DNA of 64,000 nucleotides, from NCBI RefSeq assembly GCF_900129845.1, contig NZ_FQXB01000001.1, positions 1,302,001-1,366,000 of the forward strand, in the 5' to 3' direction. The DNA is from Cognatiyoonia sediminum (lineage in GTDB: Bacteria; Pseudomonadota; Alphaproteobacteria; Rhodobacterales; Rhodobacteraceae). The notes beneath the pieces are model-generated. The model had not been told where the DNA came from, ran no database searches, and saw only the letters and a list, made by a program, of their open reading frames with translations. Position numbers and translations under genes: made by a program. Of this stretch, positions 46,495-54,940 are shown piece after piece. Within the stretch, counting starts at the first letter, position 1; every line of letters begins with the position of its first letter.

Positions 46495-47361
46495 TTACTC
46501 AGCCAACCAGCCGTTCAGGGCCTCGAAGAAAGCGGCTTCTTCCTCGATGAATGGATAGTGGCCAGACTCTTCAAAGATCATCAGCGTCGCGTTTGGCAAC
46601 AACCCTGCGATCCGCTCTGCACCCGCATCGGGAACCGTGATCCCATCATGACGTCCAGCGATGACCAATGCGCGGGTTGGCACGTTTGGCAAGTCTTCGA
46701 GCGTGTTGAATGTCCCAAGCAAAGCGCCAGCAGCGTTCCAAGCCCGATATTCATAGTTAGTAAGTTCATCTAGATCAGCGCCGACGTCCGGATCCCACTG
46801 GTGGAAATAGATCTCAGCAACAGGATTCCACGTTGCCCGCCAGTCGTCATTATCCGCCATGGGCTGGGTGAAGAGCTTCCCGAACGCCGCCATGTTCTCA
46901 TCCGGCCCGCTTACAGTCGGCTGATAATCAAACGCGGGAACGGTATCGACCAAGACCAAGCCGTCCAGGCGATCCGCATAGTTGATCGCAAATTCCTGCG
47001 TGATGAAACCGCCGTAGGAGTGGCCGATCAATGTAAACGTATCATGCCCGAGCGCGGTCATAAGCTCAGCCGCGTCAGATGTCAGACGGTCAAAATTCAT
47101 TTCCGCGTAGTCGTCAGGCTTATCCGACAGGCCATTCCCAAGATGATCGTAATAGACAACCGTGTTGGTCTCTGAAAGCTGATCAAAATAGGGGCGTAGA
47201 TAGTCGTGGCTTAACCCTAATCCACCGTGCATGACTAAAATCGGTTCACCACTCCCGATGCTTTCGTAAAACAAGTTGGCCCCATTCACTTCGATCATTT
47301 CTGCTGCAGCCGCAGTCGCACCCATCAACGCGGCGGCGAGACCCAAAGTGGTTTTCTTCAT
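46495..47361 (-). CDS. Secreted alpha/beta hydrolase (proline iminopeptidase-like)
   Basis: 288 residues with a Sec signal peptide (about 1-20, ending TAAAAE), so periplasmic. Nucleophile Ser115 in GHSYGG, oxyanion motif MHGGLG (44-49), and C-terminal Asp and His candidates in IAGRHDGIT and EESGHYPF. Close to proline iminopeptidase and epoxide hydrolase groups; the activity is unknown. Divergent from an AraC-family gene, its likely regulator, which is interrupted by a stop codon. Confidence 0.85.
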   Translation of the reverse strand: MKKTTLGLAAALMGATAAAAEMIEVNGANLFYESIGSGEPILVMHGGLGLSHDYLRPYFDQLSETNTVVYYDHLGNGLSDKPDDYAEMNFDRLTSDAAELMTALGHDTFTLIGHSYGGFITQEFAINYADRLDGLVLVDTVPAFDYQPTVSGPDENMAAFGKLFTQPMADNDDWRATWNPVAEIYFHQWDPDVGADLDELTNYEYRAWNAAGALLGTFNTLEDLPNVPTRALVIAGRHDGITVPDAGAERIAGLLPNATLMIFEESGHYPFIEEEAAFFEALNGWLAE

Positions 47362-47478
47362 TTCATTTCTCCCTTTGTGGATCTTGTTTCTTGATACCTC
47401 CGAGGAGAATTGTACTCTAGCTTAGCTTTGAGGGTTACAGCCGCCGCGCAACTCCACAACCAGAGCATCTGAGGAGAA

Positions 47479-48483
47479 ATGGCAAATATTTCAGATATTT
47501 GGATGCCTAATTACACGTGGTGTGCAAACAATGCCGAGATTTTTGACTAAGTTTTTGATGACTTCGATGCACAGTCGGAACGCCTATCCGGATTCGATCA
47601 AGAATATATCCAACTGACACCAGGTGCGTTTCGAGGTCGTTTTGTGTCCTGTTTTCTGGGGCCAAACGTGTCGCTTCATATCGAACACGCCAATCAAGCT
47701 TTGCAGCAAACGGTGGTTGGAGCGCCCGATGCCTATTCCATTGGTGTTGTCCTAAATGAAGATACCTACTTTCGGGCAAATGGACAAAACATTGGATGCG
47801 AGGACATATTTATCGTCCCGCCCGGATGCACCCTCCATCTGCGCAGTCCGGAAGATGGTATGATCTTGGCAGTCATCGTTTCGACCAAAACATTTGAAAG
47901 GGCATTTTCTGTTGCGCCAGCGGTTGCTGACTGGCTTCTTTCCTTGCGCGACATCGTTGCCTGTTGTCGTGCCCCAACATTCGCGCAACGTCTGCGTAAC
48001 GACGCCTATAACGCCCTTAAAACGAATGCCTTGGACAGTCGGTTCGGCCAGAACCAAACGCTTCTTGGTGAGATTTTAGTGAACAGCCTTGTCTCCAGCC
48101 TGATCTTGGAATGGGGCAACGGGGTCGAGTTTCTAGGAGCAAAACTGCCCCGCAGTTTCTCGAGGTTCTTGGCCATCCAAAAACACACCAGTGGTGCGAC
48201 TGCGAATACCATCGACATCGCGGCGATGTCCGAGGAACTAAGTCTGAGCCGACGCAGCATTCAATATGCCTATGCACAGGAAGGCACCCTTGGGTTTGGA
48301 GCTTACCAACGCTTGCTGCGCCTTCACGCCGCACGCCGCAGTCTGAGCAATCCGGCAAATACCGACAAATCAATCGGTGACATTGCAGCGGAGTTCGGAT
48401 TTCTGAATTGGAGCCATTTCGGCGAACAATATCTCACCGCATTTGGAGAACGTCCGTCCGACACAAGGTCGCGGCTGAATTAA
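47479..48483 (+). pseudogene. AraC family regulator interrupted by an in-frame TAA
   Basis: The gene has a good ribosome site (GAGGAGAA) and ATG at 47479, but codon 24 is TAA (47548-47550). Without it the frame would be 334 residues. The region after the stop (VFDDFDAQSERL, LTPGAFRGRF) is normal AraC-family N-terminal sequence, so the coding signal spans the stop; a CAA-to-TAA change would explain it. The C-terminal 100 residues hold the two helix-turn-helix motifs (IAAMSEELSLSRRSIQYAYA and GDIAAEFGFLNWSHFGEQY). A shorter product from GTG 47644 (279 residues) is possible. Sequencing error not excluded. Confidence 0.8.
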
Positions 48484-48502
48484 CTTTCAAGCACTTTGGT
48501 CA

Positions 48503-48517
48503 TTGCCGAAGCGGCAA
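48503..48517. terminator. Small hairpin between convergent genes
   Basis: TTGCCG-AAG-CGGCAA, perfect 6-bp stem with a 3-nt loop, between the stop codons of the AraC gene and the VOC gene. No T tract either side, so a weak or bidirectional terminator at best. Confidence 0.3.
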
Positions 48518-48533
48518 ACCCAAACAGCCTCAC

Positions 48534-48950
48534 CTAGTCATCCCGCCCCGGTTCATTCGGGTTGCTGGAGAAGATCGCAATCTTGTTTCCTGGCGGGTCG
48601 CGCAGATAGCCCACGAAAAACCTTGGCCCGTAGATGTCTCGAAACCCCGGAGACCCTTCATTGCTCCCGCCTGCCGAAAGGGCCGCCGCATGAATATCTC
48701 GGACTTGCTGTTGACCTGAGGCCTCGAACGCAACCATTGATCCGTTTCCAGACGATGCAGGCTTTCCGTCAAACGTAGGTTTGACGTAGAAATCGGGTGA
48801 GATCGGTTTTTGCCCTTTTGGGACGGGCAATTCCCAACTCAAACCCTCCGGTCCTTCTTCAAGCGTGTAGCCGAGGTCCGGCAAAAAGGCGCTGTAGAAC
48901 GCTTTTGCCAAAGCCATGTCATCCACACCAACCGTCACATAAGAAATCAT
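48534..48950 (-). CDS. Glyoxalase/VOC superfamily protein
   Basis: 138 residues with a VOC fold: ISYVTVGVDDMALAKAFYSA at the N-terminus and a C-terminal strand FFVGYLRDPPGNKIAIFSS. Possible functions include dioxygenase, isomerase or resistance protein; none is indicated. It starts 8 bp after the extensin-like gene on the same strand. Confidence 0.83.
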   Translation of the reverse strand: MISYVTVGVDDMALAKAFYSAFLPDLGYTLEEGPEGLSWELPVPKGQKPISPDFYVKPTFDGKPASSGNGSMVAFEASGQQQVRDIHAAALSAGGSNEGSPGFRDIYGPRFFVGYLRDPPGNKIAIFSSNPNEPGRDD

Positions 48951-48958
48951 ACGCTCGC

Positions 48959-49870
48959 CTACCTACAAAACGATCCAGACCGATAGCGCGCCGTATCGAA
49001 ATGGAAGTGATCGCGGTGGAATCTGTTGGATTCAGGCCCCAAGACTGTCCCGAATGGACCGCAAGCAGCCCGCCACATCTGGCGCAATGCCCGCCCTTTC
49101 TCGCCACCGCCCCAATCCGTGAGCAACGTAATCTCATCGCCGTTCTGCAACCCAATACCTGCGATATCGATGGCATGACCAAAGGAATGCTCCGACAAGC
49201 GACCGCTCGATGCAGAATTGCGGAAGCGGCACGCATAGTGCGCAACTACCCGCAATGACCTGATACCTCCGCCGATGTTGGCGACGGCCGGACGGGCACC
49301 GGTTTCAATCCAACGTTTTAGTGCGCGTGCCGTGGTGCAATCCATCAAAGCCTGAGTGCTTAACCGAACGCCCGCGACAGATTTGATCCGAACCGCGCTG
49401 TCGATGCCACATCGCCCGCGACCCTCCACGCGGCCAACATCCGTACCTTGGATATCCGGATCACCACAGACCTGCCCCCGCAACCGCGCCTGCCGTTGCT
49501 GTTCAAAGCGCTGAGGGATTGCAGGTGGCCGCAACGTCGGCACAAGGGAACTTGAAATCGCGTATGGACTAAAGGCGAAGAGATTTTGCTCTGCCCGACG
49601 TTGCGGGCGCGTCTCTGCCCCTCGTTCCAAATCCGGCCGCAGATACGGCCGCAACCGCGGTCGATCTTGCACGTCTGGCAAAGCAATCTGCGGTGCGTAA
49701 GCTGCAACGCTATCCGGTCGCAAGGCCGGACGCACAATATCCAAAGTCACTTCTGGTGGCGCATTTGTCGCAATTACACGTGATGTTGGGCGGGGCGATT
49801 GTTCTGGCGCCTCCGCCAACGCAAGGGTCGCGGCGCAGATGGCTAAAACATATGCGCCTACCCGTTTCAC
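48959..49870 (-). CDS. Extensin-like family periplasmic protein
   Basis: 303 residues with a signal peptide (MKRVGAYVLAICAATLALA), a Pro/Arg-rich region (about 25-130), and a C-terminal extensin-like domain. The motifs SEHSFGHAIDI and HRDHFHFD give the His/Asp zinc-ligand pattern seen in LAS/M15-type peptidases, suggesting murein amidase or peptidase activity (inference). Six to eight cysteines in the domain may form disulfides. ATGA overlap with the downstream end of the dehydrogenase gene. Confidence 0.85.
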   Translation of the reverse strand: MKRVGAYVLAICAATLALAEAPEQSPRPTSRVIATNAPPEVTLDIVRPALRPDSVAAYAPQIALPDVQDRPRLRPYLRPDLERGAETRPQRRAEQNLFAFSPYAISSSLVPTLRPPAIPQRFEQQRQARLRGQVCGDPDIQGTDVGRVEGRGRCGIDSAVRIKSVAGVRLSTQALMDCTTARALKRWIETGARPAVANIGGGIRSLRVVAHYACRFRNSASSGRLSEHSFGHAIDIAGIGLQNGDEITLLTDWGGGEKGRALRQMWRAACGPFGTVLGPESNRFHRDHFHFDTARYRSGSFCR

Positions 49871-50790
49871 GTATTCGCAGGACCCCGGCCAAAGTTCGGC
49901 GCATCCGTATCCTGTCCGGCTTCGATGATCCCACGCCGGATCGATCGGGTGCGGGTGAAATAATCGTGCAAGTGATCCCCATCACCCGTCCGGATCGCGC
50001 GTTGTAGGGCAAACAGCTCTTCGGTGAACCGACCAAGGATCTCCAAAGTGGCATCTTTATTGGTCAGAAACACATCCCGCCACATTGTTGGATCAGACGC
50101 GGCAATCCGCGTGAAATCCCTGAAACCGGCAGCGGAGTAATTGACAACTTCAGTGTCAGTGACGCGGGCAAGGTCGTCAGCAACACCTACCATCGTGTAA
50201 GCGATCAGGTGCGGTGTGTGGCTGGTGACGGCCAATACGAGATCATGGTGATCCGCATCCATTTCATCCACCAATGCGCCTAGACCTTTCCAGAAGGTCT
50301 TCAGCCGCTCCACAGCATCACGATCGGTATAATCAGATGCCGGCACAACGATGTTCCACCGATTGTCAAAAAGCTCCGCAAAGCCGGAACGTGGTCCCGA
50401 GTGTTCTGTCCCTGCCAAAGGGTGCGCAGGCACAAAATGCACGTCCTCAGGAACATATGGCTCCACAGCTTCAATCACGGCGCGTTTGACCGACCCTACA
50501 TCGCTGAGCGTCGCGCCCGATTTCAGATGCGGGGCGATGTCCTTCATCACCGATCCCATCGCGCCAACCGGCACACACAAGATCACCAAATCAGCCCCTT
50601 CGACCGCCTCAGCCGCCGTGTCGTATACCGTGCACAAATCCAACTCTCGCGCGGTGTCGCGAGTCTCCTGACTACGGGCGTAGCCGGTGAATTCGCCAAC
50701 CAAACCAGTGCGTTTCGCTGCATGGGTGATCGAAGATGCTATCAACCCAAGCCCGATTAGGGCTACTTTCTCGTAAATCACACCACTCAT
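49867..50790 (-). CDS. Prephenate/arogenate dehydrogenase family protein
   Basis: Oxidative decarboxylase of the tyrosine pathway. 307 residues. N-terminal Rossmann motif IGLGLIASS (12-20), substrate-binding VPAHPLAGTEHSGP region, and the conserved helical C-terminal domain. It overlaps hisC by ATGA; hisC-tyrA/tyrC pairs are common in alphaproteobacteria, where the aminotransferase serves both histidine and aromatic amino acids. Prephenate versus arogenate preference cannot be told by eye. Confidence 0.93.
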   Translation of the reverse strand: MSGVIYEKVALIGLGLIASSITHAAKRTGLVGEFTGYARSQETRDTARELDLCTVYDTAAEAVEGADLVILCVPVGAMGSVMKDIAPHLKSGATLSDVGSVKRAVIEAVEPYVPEDVHFVPAHPLAGTEHSGPRSGFAELFDNRWNIVVPASDYTDRDAVERLKTFWKGLGALVDEMDADHHDLVLAVTSHTPHLIAYTMVGVADDLARVTDTEVVNYSAAGFRDFTRIAASDPTMWRDVFLTNKDATLEILGRFTEELFALQRAIRTGDGDHLHDYFTRTRSIRRGIIEAGQDTDAPNFGRGPANT

Positions 50791-51872
50791 GACGCGTCCT
50801 TAAACTTGGCGACGGCGTCTAACACGCGGTCATTGTCTTCTGGTCGACCCACGGTGATCCGCAAGCCTTCAGGAAAGCCGTAGCCCCCTACCTTCCGCAC
50901 AAGGATGCCTGCAGCTTGAAACGCCGTTTCCATCGCCGCAGCTTCACCCTCATCAGCGAACCGTGCCAACACAAAATTTGTGTGGCTATCGTCACAGGCA
51001 ATCCCTTGCTGACGTAGACCACATGTCAAACGCGCGCGTTCGCTGGCATTCATCTCAACGCTAGTCTTGGCCCACTCCAAATCCAACGCTGCCGCTTCTG
51101 CCGCCACCAGTTGCACCACCGACAGGTTATACGGCTGGCGAATGCGGGTCATCACGTCGATCAGGGCTTTCGGCCCATAGCCAAAGCCAATCCGCAAACC
51201 ACCCAAACCATAGAGCTTCGAAAAGGTGCGGGTCATGATCACATTCTCACGGGATCGCGCCAAAGCCTCACCCCCGTCATGACCGGCGGCATATTCGATG
51301 TAGGCACAATCCAGCACGAGGATCACACCCTTGGGCAGCCCATCGGCCAAACGCTCGATCTCACTTTCCGGAATGATCGTCCCTGTGGGGTTACCCGGGT
51401 TTGTCAGCATCACAACACGCGTGCGCTCCGTCACGGCGGCGAGAATGTTATCGACGCTCACCTGTCGATCCACTTCCGCCACCTGAACCGGCGTCGCCCC
51501 CGCCATATGGGCAAGGATTGGATACATCGAAAACCCATGCTCAGTGTGAATGATCTCATCGCCAGGGCCAGTGAAGGCCTGACAAATGAACTGCAACACC
51601 TCGTCTGAGCCCACGCCACAGATCACCCGATCGGCTTCCAGCCCATAAACATCGGAAATCGCCGCCCGCAAACCCGCATGATCAGTACTTGGATATCGAT
51701 GCGTCTCCGTCGCAGCCGCTGTAATAGCGGCAATGGCAGAGGGCGGAGGTCCAAGCGGGTTCTCATTCGAGCTCAGCTTGAGAACATCCGAACGCCCTGC
51801 GATCTCTGACTTACCGCCTTGATACAAAGCGATTTCCATTATGCCTGGCTGTGGTGTGATCATCGATCCCAT
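50787..51872 (-). CDS. hisC: Histidinol-phosphate/aromatic aminotransferase
   Basis: PLP-dependent class II aminotransferase, 361 residues. Schiff-base Lys219 in RTFSKLYGLGGLR, the NENPLGPP N-terminal signature, and the NPGNPTG motif (158-164). The neighbouring dehydrogenase suggests it also transaminates aromatic keto acids. First gene of a three- or four-gene minus-strand operon with the dehydrogenase, extensin-like and VOC genes. Confidence 0.94.
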   Translation of the reverse strand: MGSMITPQPGIMEIALYQGGKSEIAGRSDVLKLSSNENPLGPPPSAIAAITAAATETHRYPSTDHAGLRAAISDVYGLEADRVICGVGSDEVLQFICQAFTGPGDEIIHTEHGFSMYPILAHMAGATPVQVAEVDRQVSVDNILAAVTERTRVVMLTNPGNPTGTIIPESEIERLADGLPKGVILVLDCAYIEYAAGHDGGEALARSRENVIMTRTFSKLYGLGGLRIGFGYGPKALIDVMTRIRQPYNLSVVQLVAAEAAALDLEWAKTSVEMNASERARLTCGLRQQGIACDDSHTNFVLARFADEGEAAAMETAFQAAGILVRKVGGYGFPEGLRITVGRPEDNDRVLDAVAKFKDAS

Positions 51873-51959
51873 CGCATCTTTCCTTGTTCGACCTCTTCTA
51901 GCCTTGAGGCTGTTTGATTCCTAGTGCGTCAAAAGGGTGCCTAAATGACGTGGCCAACG

Positions 51960-51991
51960 AAAAAGGCCGCATCCCTCGACGCGGCCTTTTT
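51960..51991 (-). terminator. Terminator of rpsD
   Basis: Near-perfect 10-11 bp stem AAAAGGCCGC / GCGGCCTTTT (51961-51970 and 51981-51990) with a 10-nt loop and T runs on both strands. It is 23 bp after the rpsD stop and could also act in the plus direction. Confidence 0.92.
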
Positions 51992-52013
51992 GAATTTCGG
52001 TTGAAGAACCTGA

Positions 52014-52634
52014 TTAGTTCTTAGCGTAGAATTCGACCACGAGGTTTGGTTCCATCGCGACCGGATAAGGCACATCGCCCAAACCTGGTGTGCGAACGAA
52101 CTCACAAGACATCTTGGAATGGTCGACAGCCATGTAATCAGGCACATCACGCTCTGGCAGCTGAGACGCAACCAAAACAAGCTCAAGCTGCTTGGACTTC
52201 TGACGTACAGAAATCACGTCGCCTTCTTTCACGCGGTAAGATGGGATGTTCACCTTCTTGCCGTTCACTTCCACATGGCCATGGTTCACGAACTGACGTG
52301 CTGCGAAAACAGTCGGTACGAACTTCGCACGATAAACAACAGCGTCCAAACGGCGCTCAAGCAGACCGATGAGGTTTTCACCTGTATCGCCTTTTACACG
52401 CTCAGCTTCCGCATAGATGCGGCGGAACTGTTTCTCTGTCAGGTCACCATAGTAGCCTTTCAGCTTCTGTTTGGCGCGCAGCTGCAAACCGAAGTCAGAC
52501 AGCTTGCCCTTACGGCGCTGACCGTGCTGGCCGGGGCCATATTCACGACGGTTAACTGGGGATTTTGGACGACCCCAGATGTTTTCGCCCATCCGGCGGT
52601 CAATTTTGTATTTGGCAGCAGTTCTTTTTGTCAT
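52014..52634 (-). CDS. rpsD: 30S ribosomal protein S4
   Basis: Primary 16S rRNA-binding protein, 206 residues. Conserved N-terminal motif [19 protein letters not shown] and a central S4 RNA-binding domain ([20 protein letters not shown] and [18 protein letters not shown]). AAGGAG lies 8 nt before the ATG. Monocistronic with its own promoter, leader and terminator, which is unlike the enteric alpha operon and suggests separate autocontrol. Confidence 0.97.
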   Translation of the reverse strand: MTKRTAAKYKIDRRMGENIWGRPKSPVNRREYGPGQHGQRRKGKLSDFGLQLRAKQKLKGYYGDLTEKQFRRIYAEAERVKGDTGENLIGLLERRLDAVVYRAKFVPTVFAARQFVNHGHVEVNGKKVNIPSYRVKEGDVISVRQKSKQLELVLVASQLPERDVPDYMAVDHSKMSCEFVRTPGLGDVPYPVAMEPNLVVEFYAKN

Positions 52635-52736
52635 CTGCTGATCTCCTTCGTTTAGTTTTCGAAGGGCGTTGTCCTCTCCCCTGATTTTGCAGGGGCGACA
52701 GGGACCCTCTCACGAGGACCACCAACACCAATGAAT
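52635..52736 (-). promoter_or_regulatory. Structured rpsD leader with a hairpin hiding the ribosome site
   Basis: Three hairpins in about 100 nt: GGTCCTC-GTGA-GAGG (52702-52720), CCCCTG-CAAAAT-CAGGGG (52678-52695), and CCTTCG-AAAACTAAA-CGAAGG (52645-52665). The last includes the AAGG of the Shine-Dalgarno (52643-52648), so it could block initiation. S4 is known to repress its own synthesis in enteric bacteria and Bacillus by binding leader RNA; this leader is a candidate equivalent. Confidence 0.5.
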
Positions 52737-52742
52737 GCGCGG

Positions 52743-52770
52743 CTTATAGACAGTGCGAGAAAGGAGTCAA
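52743..52770 (-). promoter_or_regulatory. Putative rpsD promoter
   Basis: Minus-strand TTGACT (52765-52770), 16-nt spacer, TATAAG (52743-52748): the best sigma-70-like match I noticed in the window. Predicted start near 52736. Confidence 0.65.
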
Positions 52771-52860
52771 CACGCATTTCGCGACATCTACGTGTCGGCA
52801 ATGAGTATGACGCGCAATTCAATCGCCATCACCCTAATTTGCAGCTGAATTGGAGGACTA

Positions 52861-53589
52861 ATGACCGATCTAAACGGCAAAACGGCTTTGGTCACAGGAG
52901 CCGCGGGCGGCATAGGATCCGCTATCGTTCAAAGGCTGCAAGAAAATGGTACAACAGTGGTTGGCGCTGACCGCGTTGAAACGCCTGCCGATCACACGAT
53001 CTTGGGCGATCTAACAGAGCCCGCGTACTGCGACACGCTCCCTCAAAAAGCAGCAGATATATTGGGCGGCCTCGACATCGTGGTAAACAACGCAGGCATC
53101 ATCACGCGCGGCCCTATCACAGAGGCCACTGACGACGACTACATGCGCACGATGGCCATCAACGTCGAAGCCCCGTTTCGCATTTGTCGCGCCGCGATAC
53201 CGCTCATGTCCAACGCCGGGGGTGGAGCTATTGTCAACGTCGCCTCTTGCTGGGGTGTTCATCCCGGCCCCAACCATCCCCTCTATGTGATGTCAAAAGC
53301 CGCAGTCGCCTCTCTCACACAGTGCTTGGGCATGGACCACGCCCATCAAAATATCCGCGTAAACGCCGTTTGCCCAAATGAGGTAAACACCGACATGCTC
53401 CGCAGCGGCTTTGCAGCGCGCGGCTTTGATCCCAAAAGCGCGATTGCCGACCTCAACGCCTCAGTTCCACTGGGCCGCATCGCCGAACCAGAAGACATTG
53501 CTGATGTCGTGCTGTTCCTCGCCTCTGATCAAGCCCGCTATCTCTGCGGTGCGCTGATCGAGGCAAACGGTGGGAAACCAGTCAAATGA
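52861..53589 (+). CDS. SDR family oxidoreductase 1
   Basis: Short-chain dehydrogenase/reductase, 242 residues. Cofactor motif TGAAGGIG (12-19), NNAG (76-79), catalytic Ser129, Tyr142 and Lys146. ADR after the glycine-rich loop suggests NAD(H) rather than NADP(H). The ATG is preceded by TTGGAGGACTA. Overlaps the second SDR gene by ATGA. Sugar or hydroxyacid substrates are possible; not assignable. Confidence 0.88.
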   Translation: MTDLNGKTALVTGAAGGIGSAIVQRLQENGTTVVGADRVETPADHTILGDLTEPAYCDTLPQKAADILGGLDIVVNNAGIITRGPITEATDDDYMRTMAINVEAPFRICRAAIPLMSNAGGGAIVNVASCWGVHPGPNHPLYVMSKAAVASLTQCLGMDHAHQNIRVNAVCPNEVNTDMLRSGFAARGFDPKSAIADLNASVPLGRIAEPEDIADVVLFLASDQARYLCGALIEANGGKPVK

Positions 53590-54320
53590 TCGATCTGACC
53601 GGAAAAGCTGCCCTTGTGACAGGCGGTCGTAGTGGCATTGGCGCTGCAATCGCCGAAGCCTTGGAAGAGGCAGGGGCAACCGTTCTGACCGCCCAGCGCG
53701 GGGTCGATCGTGCGCGCGACTACATCGAAGCCGACCTCTCGGACCCAGACGCACCCAACGCCATCATCACCGAAGCCACCCGCCGCTTCGGTCGCCTCGA
53801 TATCCTCGTCAACAACGCGGGCGTTATGTACGAAGGCACACTCCTTGAAATGGATGCGGAAACCTGGGCCAAAACGATCCAAGTCAATCTGACTGCTCCG
53901 GCCATGCTGGCCAAAGCGGCCCTCCCTCATCTCATAGAGTCAAAGGGCTGCATCCTGAACATCGGCTCGATCGAAGGTCTCGGCTCCAACCCTCGCCATC
54001 CCGCCTATTGTGCGTCTAAGGGAGGCCTCCACGCCCTGACCCGTGCCGTGGCGGTAGATCATGGCCCTGACGGCGTGCGCTGCAACGCAATCGCCCCGGG
54101 TTGGATCGACACCGACCTCAATACCGCATTCATCGAAAGCCTCGGCGACCCCGATCAATTCCGCAAAGACATCGGCCACATTCATCCCGTAGGTCGAACA
54201 GGAACGCCGCAAGAGGTCGCGGCCCTCGCCCGTTGGCTGGTCTCAGAAGAGGCGAGCTTTGTCACCGGCCAGATTTGGACCATTGATGGCGGTCGCATGA
54301 GCAAGATCAGCTTACCTTAA
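53586..54320 (+). CDS. SDR family oxidoreductase 2
   Basis: Second short-chain dehydrogenase, 244 residues, similar in layout to the first: TGGRSGIG (12-19), NNAG (76-79), Ser128, Tyr141, Lys145. It begins within the stop of SDR 1, so the two are made together, possibly for successive steps of one pathway or as a heteromer. Substrate unknown. An AT-rich 88-bp gap follows before the Nudix gene. Confidence 0.88.
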   Translation: MIDLTGKAALVTGGRSGIGAAIAEALEEAGATVLTAQRGVDRARDYIEADLSDPDAPNAIITEATRRFGRLDILVNNAGVMYEGTLLEMDAETWAKTIQVNLTAPAMLAKAALPHLIESKGCILNIGSIEGLGSNPRHPAYCASKGGLHALTRAVAVDHGPDGVRCNAIAPGWIDTDLNTAFIESLGDPDQFRKDIGHIHPVGRTGTPQEVAALARWLVSEEASFVTGQIWTIDGGRMSKISLP

Positions 54321-54408
54321 GCCTTTTCACGAACCGCCGATTTGAAATTTAGCAAAAAACCAACTAAGTTATATCAAATAAAACAAAAAATATCTGAGCG
54401 GTTTCGCA

Positions 54409-54879
54409 ATGCTACATCATCTTCAGTCCGCCTGGGACGAGGTCCTAGGCCCAATTCTACGTCGCCCCAAACATTTGCAGATTGCAGCATTATGCCATCG
54501 CGGTGCAAAAGACGTGCGGGAATATCTGTTGATCACCAGCCGCGATACCCGCCGTTGGATCATCCCCAAAGGCTGGCCGATTCGAGGGTTGTCTTCGAAA
54601 GAAACCGCCTTGCGCGAAGCCTGGGAAGAAGCCGGGGTAAAAGATGGCAAGGCGTCCAAGGACCCTATCGGTACCTACACCTACCAAAAACGTCGAGACA
54701 ATGGATTGTCCATTCCCGTCGAAACCCTGGTCTTTTCGGTGGCTGTCACCGACATGTCCGAAGCCTATCCCGAAGCTGATGAGAGACAGCAAAGGTGGGT
54801 TGACGCGGAAACAGCCGCTGAATTGGTCGATGAAACCGACTTAAAAGGACTTATTCTTAATCAAAAAGAACAGTCCTAA
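54409..54879 (+). CDS. Nudix hydrolase
   Basis: 156 residues. The Nudix box is visible as GLSSKETALREAWEEAG (60-76). The surrounding sequence (LITSRDTRRWIIPKGWP) resembles the diphosphoinositol-polyphosphate-type bacterial group, whose members hydrolyse dinucleoside polyphosphates or similar compounds. Its own promoter may lie in the AT-rich upstream gap. PiT follows 61 bp downstream. Confidence 0.88.
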   Translation: MLHHLQSAWDEVLGPILRRPKHLQIAALCHRGAKDVREYLLITSRDTRRWIIPKGWPIRGLSSKETALREAWEEAGVKDGKASKDPIGTYTYQKRRDNGLSIPVETLVFSVAVTDMSEAYPEADERQQRWVDAETAAELVDETDLKGLILNQKEQS

Positions 54880-54940
54880 AAAAAGTTGCTAAATTATTAG
54901 GCAATTCCCTAGGTTGCTGCCAACCGGGGGGATTCTATCG

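Noticed and set aside
47392-47410. TACCTCCGAGGAG near the hydrolase/AraC gap, similar to the repeat core
   Set aside because: Differs in the core and lacks the A-rich flank; a chance purine/pyrimidine palindrome or ribosome-site-like sequence.
49261-49280. TACCTCCGCC in the extensin-like gene
   Set aside because: Only half of the repeat core and within a coding region; no hairpin.
54880-54940. Possible Pho-box before the phosphate carrier
   Set aside because: No pair of CTGTCAT-like direct repeats is visible; the region is only AT-rich.
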